From NCBI GenBank assembly GCA_050942995.1, contig JBMNOI010000028.1:1-34296 (forward strand): a stretch of DNA of 34,296 nt, written 5' to 3'. This document shows positions 1-5,263 of this stretch, one piece after another. Source of the DNA: JBMNOI01 sp050942995. GTDB lineage: Bacteria; Chloroflexota; Anaerolineae; UBA1429. Numbering within the stretch: the first letter of the stretch is position 1; each line of letters begins with the position of its first letter. The notes beneath the pieces are model-generated. The model was not told the origin of the DNA. It was given only the letters and a program-made list of their open reading frames with translations, and did not search any database. The position numbers and the translations under genes are program-made.

Positions 1-537
1 GGCCTCTTTGATCTTGCGTTCGAGGGTGCGATCGGGCGAAAGATAGACATTCTTCACCAGCTGCTGGGTAATAGTGCTCCCGCCCTGGGTGAACTCGCCA
101 CTGCGCAGGTCGCGATACAACGCTCGGGCGATGGCGATCGGATTCACCCCCGGGTTGGCGAAAAAGGTCGCATCCTCCGTCGCCACAACGGCCTGGATCA
201 TCACCTGAGGGATATCTCCATAGCGCACCACCACGCGCCGCCCGCCAAAGGGGTCCATGATCTCGAAAAGTAGCTGCCCGTTCCGATCATAGATGCGGGT
301 GCTCTTGAAGGCGAGGCTGCGTTCGTACAGTTCCTCAGGAGAGGGCAGGCTGCGGGCGTAATAGGCGTATATCCCCAACCCGCCGGCCAGCCCCAACACA
401 GCCAGAAGTAGAGTCGCCAGCAACCCGAGAGTCACCCCCCGCACGATCACCTCTTTGGCCCTGGGCCGCAATGTATCGCGATGGCGGGGGCCGTCGGGCA
501 CCGGCTCCCACGGAGACATTACACTGTCATCTTTCAT
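1..537 (-). CDS. Class A penicillin-binding protein (GT51 transglycosylase), N-terminal part, cut by window edge
   Basis: Bifunctional PBPs polymerise glycan strands from lipid II and cross-link the peptides on the outer face of the membrane. The reading frame is open for 179 codons to the window edge. It has a basic cytoplasmic tail of about 35 residues, one hydrophobic membrane anchor, and the start of a GT51 domain. Motif 1 reads ATEDATFFANPG, with the catalytic Glu in the ED pair and Asn where many members have His. Motif 2 reads GGSTITQQLVKN. The ATG at 537 is used, with GGAG about 14 nt upstream; an in-frame ATG at 519 is an alternative. It lies 54 bp downstream of the ABC-F gene on the same strand with no terminator between them, so co-transcription is likely. 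The transpeptidase half would lie outside the window. Confidence 0.9.
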   Translation of the reverse strand, partial: MKDDSVMSPWEPVPDGPRHRDTLRPRAKEVIVRGVTLGLLATLLLAVLGLAGGLGIYAYYARSLPSPEELYERSLAFKSTRIYDRNGQLLFEIMDPFGGRRVVVRYGDIPQVMIQAVVATEDATFFANPGVNPIAIARALYRDLRSGEFTQGGSTITQQLVKNVYLSPDRTLERKIKEA

Positions 538-591
538 CAGTCGTTCCAGCGCTCCTTCTCGCAAACTCGGTTCAATGACAATAAGACGCGC

Positions 592-2274
592 TTACGATGC
601 CGGTCGTTCCGGCGCCGCGGTATCCCGCCCGCGACGCATGTCCTCGAGATCCACATAAGGGCGCACCGTCTTGTCTTCCACAGACCAGATGCCGGTGGCA
701 AATCTTTCGATAAAGTATCGGTCGTGGACGACGGCAAGGATCGTGCCCTCGTACGCTTCGAGGGCGGCTTCGAAACTCTCGCGCGAAGGGATATCCAGGT
801 GGTTGATGGGCTCGTCCAGCAAAAGCAGATTGCAGCCCTGCAACACCAGAACCCCCAGGGCCAGGCGGGCGCGCTCCCCATAGCTCAGCCGCCCCATAGG
901 AACGAATACCTCATCTCCTGAAAACATAAAATAATGTAAAAAGTTACGCGCATCGGTCTCGCTCAGGGACGCATTGCGGCGGACCGTCTCCAGTGGCGAA
1001 AGGTCGGGATTCAGACTCTCCTGCTCCTGAGTAAAATAGCCCACACGCACGCCGGCCCCCAGCCGGACCGTGCCCGAAGAGGGCTCGCTCTCTCCCACAA
1101 CGATGCGCAGAAGCGTCGTCTTGCCCGAACCGTTGGGCCCCACCAGCGCAATGCGTTCGCCCCGTCGCAGCGTCAGGTTGACATCCTCGAACAGATGGCG
1201 TTCACCAAAGCGCTTGCCCACTCCCTCAAAAATCAGCACGTCCTGTCCGCTGGGCGGCGTATCGACGAATTCGAGCTTCATGCGCCAGCCTTGCTTGGGC
1301 TTGTCCAGGCGATCCTCCGATTCAAGCAACCGCTCCAGCCGACGCTGACGAACAACGGCCTGACGGGCGACCTTTTTGGCGATCTTGCGATAGTGATAGT
1401 GGATGGTTTCGCCTTCGATCTTGCTGGCGTGCCCCTTCCAGTGGCGAACGGCGCCTTCCAGGCGGGCGATCTTTTCTTGCTGATCCTGATAGGCCTGCCA
1501 TTCCTTCTCGCGTTCGCTCTCTTTGGCCAGGGCGTATTCGCTATAGTTGCCGGCATATTCCCGCACGGCGCGGCGGACCGGGTCCATCTCCAGAATACGG
1601 GTCACGGTGCGATCCAGAAAGGTGCGATCATGTGAGACCAGCAGAATAGCCCCGGCATAGGTCGAGAGATAACCCTCCAGCCACTCCAGCGCCGTGATGT
1701 CCAGATGGTTGGTCGGCTCATCCAGCACCAGAAGGACCGGCTCTTGCAGCAGAATGCGGGCCAGGCTCAGGCGTGTCTTTTGCCCACCACTGAGGATAGC
1801 GACGGGGGTATCGGGGGGCACATCGTCCAGGTCCAGGCCGGCCAGCACCTGTGCGACCAGATGCTCGGGCAGGATCGTGGCGGCGTGACTCAGTCTCTCC
1901 AGCGCCTGGGCATACTCGGCCTCCAGGTTGGGATCATCATCTCCGCCGGCCATTCGTTCGGCCAGATCTTCGATGCGGGCTGCCCAGTAATCGGCGTCGA
2001 GATCGGGCGCCACCTTGAGCGCATCGCGAACGGTCATGTCCGCATCATACTGCAACGCCTGAGGCAGATATCCTATCTGCCAGCGAGGCACATCATAACG
2101 AACGCTTCCGCTATCGGCGGGCTCTATACCCAGTAAAATACGAAGTAACGTTGTCTTGCCGCAGCCGTTGGGCCCTACCAGCCCCAATCGCTCACCGCGA
2201 TTGACGACAAAATTCACTTGCTCAAAGAGCGTCACGTCACCGTAATGTTTGCTCAGGTTGGATACGTGTAGCAT
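592..2274 (-). CDS. ABC-F family ATPase (two nucleotide-binding domains)
   Basis: ABC-F proteins are soluble twin ATPases that act on the ribosome, in translation rescue or in protection from ribosome-targeting antibiotics. They do not transport. This protein has 560 residues, a normal length. The first domain has Walker A GPNGCGKT (34-41), signature LSGGQ (161-165), Walker B LLVLDEP (181-187) and SHDR (214-217). A charged helical linker (about 250-330) resembles the P-site tRNA interaction motif. The second domain has Walker A GPNGSGKT (379-386), variant signature LSYGE (463-467), Walker B LLLLDEP (483-489) and VHDR near 516. There are no membrane segments. It lies 41 bp after the HAD gene and 54 bp before the PBP gene. 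Whether it is a housekeeping or a resistance subtype cannot be told from motifs, but the leader upstream of this operon looks like an antibiotic-inducible attenuator. Confidence 0.93.
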   Translation of the reverse strand: MLHVSNLSKHYGDVTLFEQVNFVVNRGERLGLVGPNGCGKTTLLRILLGIEPADSGSVRYDVPRWQIGYLPQALQYDADMTVRDALKVAPDLDADYWAARIEDLAERMAGGDDDPNLEAEYAQALERLSHAATILPEHLVAQVLAGLDLDDVPPDTPVAILSGGQKTRLSLARILLQEPVLLVLDEPTNHLDITALEWLEGYLSTYAGAILLVSHDRTFLDRTVTRILEMDPVRRAVREYAGNYSEYALAKESEREKEWQAYQDQQEKIARLEGAVRHWKGHASKIEGETIHYHYRKIAKKVARQAVVRQRRLERLLESEDRLDKPKQGWRMKLEFVDTPPSGQDVLIFEGVGKRFGERHLFEDVNLTLRRGERIALVGPNGSGKTTLLRIVVGESEPSSGTVRLGAGVRVGYFTQEQESLNPDLSPLETVRRNASLSETDARNFLHYFMFSGDEVFVPMGRLSYGERARLALGVLVLQGCNLLLLDEPINHLDIPSRESFEAALEAYEGTILAVVHDRYFIERFATGIWSVEDKTVRPYVDLEDMRRGRDTAAPERPAS

Positions 2275-2315
2275 GGCTGCCCATCCTTCGCCCGAGCATA
2301 CAGTGCCGGGCGAGA

Positions 2316-3035
2316 TCAGTGGGGCGGCACCGGGTCATCGCCGTCATGTTCTCGGGGCGGGGCCACGGCGTCTTGCTTGCCGTTACTTCCGTTCCCATCG
2401 TCAGATTCAGATATCGACCCACGATCTCCGTGGTTCAAATAGACGGCGAGCTGACGTTCCAGCTCGTTACCGTGGACGAACCAGATGACATGCATCCCTG
2501 CGGATGCAGCGGCGGCGATATTCTCTGCGCGATCATCGATAAAGACGATCTCGCCGGGTTCCAGTTCCAGGCGACGAAGAGTCTCCTGGTAAATCGCCTC
2601 CTCAGGCTTGGCAATACCCAGGCGCGCCGAATTGATGATTGTCTCAAAGCGATCTGCTACGCGATAACGATTCGCGAGCATCTCCTCCAAAGCGTCGGTG
2701 GCGTTGCTGAGCATGGCAATGCGATAGCGAGCGCACAATCGGTCGATCAGGGCGAGCACCTGCTCATCAACCCGCCAGGTACTCCATAGATCTCGCCGCA
2801 TGGTGTCGATCTGTTCCGGCTCTTGCAGGCCCAACTTTTGGCCCACATGTGTCCAGAATTCGTCCTCGGTCAATCGGCCACGTTCGGCCAACGACCAAGG
2901 CTCACCATCCCACAGGTGCAGGGCAAGCTCTCCCCGCTCCAACCCCAGACGATCCTCCCAACGCTGATACGGGGTCAGATCGCCGTTCCGCAGCACAACG
3001 CCTCCACAATCGAAAACAAACGCCTTGATGCCCAT
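2316..3035 (-). CDS. HAD-IA family hydrolase (phosphatase-like)
   Basis: A soluble haloacid-dehalogenase superfamily hydrolase of 239 residues; members mostly remove phosphate from small metabolites. Motif I is FDCGGVV, with nucleophile D9. The usual second Asp is replaced by Gly at position 11, as in YihX-like members. Motif II is S110 in LSNAT, motif III is K143 in AKPEE, and motif IV is D167-D168 in VFIDDRAEN. The alpha-helical cap lies between motifs I and II. The last 35-40 residues are a low-complexity acidic/Pro tail. The start chosen is the ATG at 3035, because it gives the normal N-terminus and has GGGAG upstream. An in-frame ATG at 3131 has no ribosome-binding site and would place terminator hairpins in coding sequence. 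First gene of the HAD/ABC-F/PBP unit; substrate unknown. Confidence 0.88.
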   Translation of the reverse strand: MGIKAFVFDCGGVVLRNGDLTPYQRWEDRLGLERGELALHLWDGEPWSLAERGRLTEDEFWTHVGQKLGLQEPEQIDTMRRDLWSTWRVDEQVLALIDRLCARYRIAMLSNATDALEEMLANRYRVADRFETIINSARLGIAKPEEAIYQETLRRLELEPGEIVFIDDRAENIAAAASAGMHVIWFVHGNELERQLAVYLNHGDRGSISESDDGNGSNGKQDAVAPPREHDGDDPVPPH

Positions 3036-3067
3036 GAGGTGTGCCGTCTCCCAGACTGGTGTCACAG

Positions 3068-3093
3068 AAAACGCCGTGGGCAGCCCCACGGCG
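3068..3093 (-). terminator. Intrinsic terminator 2 in the leader of the HAD/ABC-F operon
   Basis: On the minus strand a perfect 9-bp GC-rich stem (arms 3093-3085 and 3080-3072) with a 4-nt loop is followed at once by TTTTCT. It lies only 33 nt before the HAD start codon, so termination here would stop expression of the whole operon. Its 3' arm can also pair perfectly over 8 bp with the 5' arm of the preceding hairpin (3150-3143). Confidence 0.7.
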
Positions 3094-3120
3094 CACGATG
3101 ATGATTCGTCAAATAGCTGC

Positions 3121-3150
3121 AAAAAAGCCATGGTGCCCGGCGCCCACGGC
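3121..3150 (-). terminator. Intrinsic terminator 1 in the leader of the HAD/ABC-F operon
   Basis: On the minus strand GCCGTGG (3150-3144) pairs with CCATGGC (3133-3127), with one G-U pair, followed by six T (3126-3121). It starts 15 nt after the stop codon of the second leader mini-ORF. Part of its 5' arm and loop (TGGGCGC, 3146-3140) is perfectly complementary to GCGCCCA (3189-3183) inside that mini-ORF, which offers an antiterminator helix. Confidence 0.7.
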
Positions 3151-3164
3151 CCATAGAGAAAATT

Positions 3165-3197
3165 CTATACTGATCTGGGGGATGGGCGCACCGTCAT
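3165..3197 (-). CDS. Leader mini-ORF 2 (10 codons)
   Basis: Starts at an ATG that overlaps the stop codon of mini-ORF 1 in an ATGA arrangement, typical of translational coupling. It encodes MTVRPSPRSV and stops at TAG, 15 nt before terminator 1. It contains the sequence that could form the antiterminator, so a translating ribosome would mask it. A regulatory rather than functional peptide is inferred; it has no ribosome-binding site of its own. Confidence 0.45.
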   Translation of the reverse strand: MTVRPSPRSV

Positions 3198-3229
3198 GAG
3201 CGAAACAGATCGGTCACGTAGGTCGTCAT
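3194..3229 (-). CDS. Leader mini-ORF 1 (11 codons, strong ribosome-binding site)
   Basis: GGAGG (3241-3237) sits 7 nt before an ATG. The reading frame encodes MTTYVTDLFRS and ends in TGA. It begins about 24 nt downstream of the predicted transcription start of the HAD/ABC-F operon. A short leader peptide with an optimal ribosome-binding site ahead of tandem terminators is the classic layout of ribosome-mediated attenuation. No run of one amino-acid codon is present, so sensing of a ribosome-stalling drug fits better than sensing of an amino acid. Confidence 0.6.
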   Translation of the reverse strand: MTTYVTDLFRS

Positions 3230-3258
3230 CCCGGTTCCTCCACTGCAAGATATGGCGA

Positions 3259-3287
3259 ATTATAACGTCAAGTGGCCGGCGTGTCAA
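3259..3287 (-). promoter_or_regulatory. Perfect-consensus sigma70-type promoter for the HAD/ABC-F/PBP operon
   Basis: On the minus strand TTGACA (3287-3282), a 17-nt spacer and TATAAT (3264-3259) match the consensus exactly. Transcription would start near 3252, giving a leader of about 217 nt before the HAD start. A promoter this strong behind an attenuator suggests control after initiation. The stretch 3288-3484, back to the divergent promoter, shows nothing recognisable. Confidence 0.8.
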
Positions 3288-3484
3288 AATATGGTGGAAC
3301 AGCGGCAAATCCATCGAGCGCGATGGCACGACACAAGCGCTTCCCCAAGCCGATCGGTCGCGGCGATCTCGCATCTGGCCGGTTTGACAGGACCATCGGG
3401 CGGCCATCCAACCAGTCGGCAGAGACCTCTGGAAGGGGATACCGCGAGACGGGCGCATTTGCCCACAGCACAGGTGAAAATAGG

Positions 3485-3513
3485 TTGTGAGGCAGGGAAA
3501 GGGATGCTATAAT
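3485..3513 (+). promoter_or_regulatory. Extended -10 promoter for the small membrane protein / VanZ pair
   Basis: TTGTGA (3485-3490), 17 nt, then TATAAT (3508-3513) preceded by TGC. The -10 box overlaps the upstream in-frame ATG at 3512, so that ATG cannot be the start codon and the next one (3557) is used. Confidence 0.75.
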
Positions 3514-3556
3514 GGGAAGCAAGATCGCCCGCGTGATTCGGTTTGCAAAGGAGCCC

Positions 3557-3724
3557 ATGAAGGACGGCACCCGCTTTATTTTCTGGCTTGACCTGAGCAT
3601 CCTGTTGATCGTAGCGGGATTGGTGCTGGCCAGACAATGGGATTTCGTTCTGGCCCTGTTCATCGGCCTCATAATACTCAACTATTTCGACCGCTGGCGT
3701 AGCCGTCGTCACCCGGGACGGTGA
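3557..3724 (+). CDS. Small membrane protein (55 residues), unknown
   Basis: Not recognised. Two short hydrophobic segments (about residues 7-24 and 29-43) are separated by RQWD, and the C-terminus is strongly basic (RWRSRRHPGR). This is typical of a small two-pass inner-membrane protein with an inside-positive tail. The start at 3557 has AAAGGAG 3 nt upstream and lies about 37 nt downstream of the predicted transcription start. Its stop codon lies 3 nt before the first candidate ATG of the VanZ-family gene, so the two are very likely co-transcribed and translationally coupled. It might be a partner of that protein, but no function can be assigned. Confidence 0.7.
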   Translation: MKDGTRFIFWLDLSILLIVAGLVLARQWDFVLALFIGLIILNYFDRWRSRRHPGR

Positions 3725-3727
3725 TGA

Positions 3728-4207
3728 ATGATGCGCCAACGTTCCGGCCGTTATTTTATGGACAAATCGTTACATCATCGATACCTGCTGAACGCGCTCT
3801 TTGGCTGGCTCCCCCTCATTCTGTGGATGGCGATGATCTTTTGGCTGTCTCACCAGCCGGATCTGCCCAAGTTGAATCGGCTGATCGGCCTGTCCGATCT
3901 CCTTTTCGAGATCTCTGCCCATGCGTCGGTATTTGCCGTATTGACCGTGCTGGCCTGGTGGGCGATGGTTACATGGCCGGCCGACTCTCCTGCGCTCTTT
4001 TGGCGCAAGCCAATTCGCACCGCCGGAGGGCTTGCCGCCGTCTATGGCATAAGTGACGAGCTCCATCAGTTTTTTGTCCCCGGACGGCATGCCTCCGTCC
4101 TGGATTGGATCGTCGATCTGGCCGGCATCGCCGTGGCCATGGTCTTTTTGCGCGCCGTTCAGCGCCGATGGGCCGACCACAGGGAACGATCCCGAGCCGC
4201 GAACTGA
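3728..4207 (+). CDS. VanZ-family membrane protein
   Basis: A 159-residue integral membrane protein with four predicted hydrophobic segments. Diagnostic motifs are FWLSHQP after the first segment, SAHASVF near 63-69, and SDELHQFFVPGRHAS (109-123) followed by DWIVDLAG. These are the polar signatures of the VanZ-like family. VanZ itself gives low-level teicoplanin resistance in enterococci, but most family members have no known role, so a resistance function should not be assumed. ATG 3728 or the adjacent ATG 3731 may be used; a Shine-Dalgarno is weak, consistent with coupling to the gene before it. It converges on the pseudouridine synthase gene with only 8 bp between stops and no visible terminator. 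Confidence 0.85.
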   Translation: MMRQRSGRYFMDKSLHHRYLLNALFGWLPLILWMAMIFWLSHQPDLPKLNRLIGLSDLLFEISAHASVFAVLTVLAWWAMVTWPADSPALFWRKPIRTAGGLAAVYGISDELHQFFVPGRHASVLDWIVDLAGIAVAMVFLRAVQRRWADHRERSRAAN

Positions 4208-4215
4208 CGGGCGGC

Positions 4216-5124
4216 TCAGCGTGAAGAGCGTCTCCGGCGCCCCTCGGAAGAGCGACCACCGGCCGGCCCTGCGCCCGTGTCGGCCCGATAATGGACCATA
4301 TGAGCCAGAGCCTGCCACTCATCCGGCAAGAGATCGCGCCACCGGCCCGGAGCCAGATCACCCAACGTGATGGGGCCGATTGCGACGCGGATAAGACGTA
4401 GCGTAGGATAGCCCACCGCGGCGGTCATATGTCGAACCTGTCGCTTGCGTCCCTCGCGGAGGACGATGCGCAGCCAGGCGGTGGGCACATTTTTACGATA
4501 GCGGATCGGGGGATCGCGTGGCGGCACCTGGGGCTCCAGATCTCCCGATAGCAATTCGACGGTGGCCGGCCGGGTGCGCTGTCCCTTGATCTCGACGCCG
4601 TGGCGCAACGCTTGTAGCGCCGCCTCATCAGGAACGCCCTCGATCTGTACCCAGTAAGTCTTGGGATGTTCATAGCGGGGATGGGTCAGACGATGATTGA
4701 GCCAGCCGTCGTCGGTAAGCAACATCAATCCCTCGCTATCCAGATCGAGGCGCCCGGCGGCATAGACATCGGAAACGGGCACATAATCGCCCAGGCTCGG
4801 CCGCCCCTCTGGATCGGTAAAGCCGGTCATGACGCCATAGGGCTTGTGAAAGACGAGGTAGCGGCAAAAGCGCTCAAAGTGCACGGGGCGCCCGTCCACC
4901 GACACCTCATCCCGAGTGGGATCGGCCCGAACCAGCACATCTTTCACGGGGCGACCGTTCAACATGACCCGCCCGTCGGCGATGAGGCGGGGAGCCTGAT
5001 TCGGCGTGACGATCCCCTCGGCGGACAGAAGGTGGGTGATCCGTTGAGCGCCGGCCACGCGGCTGATACAGCCGGTCGGTCGATCGGGTGAGCGCCCGCG
5101 CCGGGGATGTCTGGATGAAATCAA
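4216..5124 (-). CDS. rRNA pseudouridine synthase, RsuA/RluB/RluE family, with S4 domain
   Basis: Isomerises a specific uridine in rRNA to pseudouridine; which site is not determined. An Arg-rich N-terminus leads into an S4 RNA-binding domain (about residues 24-82), then the catalytic domain with FHKPYGVMT, GRLDLDSEGLMLLT (catalytic Asp near 127) and REGRKRQVRHM. The catalytic half resembles RluE, which in E. coli lacks an S4 domain, so the subtype is left open. The start chosen is a TTG at 5124 with GGAGG 7 nt upstream. An ATG 21 codons earlier has no ribosome-binding site and would add a hydrophobic stretch foreign to the family. The product is 302 residues with an Arg/Ser-rich tail. Transcribed divergently from rel. 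Confidence 0.88.
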   Translation of the reverse strand: MISSRHPRRGRSPDRPTGCISRVAGAQRITHLLSAEGIVTPNQAPRLIADGRVMLNGRPVKDVLVRADPTRDEVSVDGRPVHFERFCRYLVFHKPYGVMTGFTDPEGRPSLGDYVPVSDVYAAGRLDLDSEGLMLLTDDGWLNHRLTHPRYEHPKTYWVQIEGVPDEAALQALRHGVEIKGQRTRPATVELLSGDLEPQVPPRDPPIRYRKNVPTAWLRIVLREGRKRQVRHMTAAVGYPTLRLIRVAIGPITLGDLAPGRWRDLLPDEWQALAHMVHYRADTGAGPAGGRSSEGRRRRSSR

Positions 5125-5141
5125 GAGTTTGCCTCCAAACG

Positions 5142-5150
5142 TGGTATAAT
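5142..5150 (+). promoter_or_regulatory. Extended -10 promoter for rel
   Basis: TGG directly followed by TATAAT (5145-5150); no good -35, as is usual with extended -10 promoters. The start would be near 5157, leaving about 107 nt of leader. That leader contains a 6-bp hairpin (5171-5187) and a possible 25-codon reading frame (5171-5248). Confidence 0.6.
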
Positions 5151-5263
5151 AAGTTAAGGGAAATAATAGCATGAGGCGCCCCCTCATACAAGCAAGCTTC
5201 GGGACTCGGTTCGAATGTGAACGAACAAAAGAATCGGGTTATACGTAAGGATAGAGGACAAGG

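Noticed and set aside
3162..3169. TATAGAAT on the minus strand as a -10 box for the HAD operon
   Set aside because: No -35 at proper distance; a perfect-consensus promoter lies 90 bp upstream, and this site falls at the end of leader mini-ORF 2.
5195..5225. GGTTCGAAT resembling a tRNA T-loop
   Set aside because: Flanking bases cannot form the 5-bp T-stem, and no D-arm, anticodon arm or acceptor stem is present.
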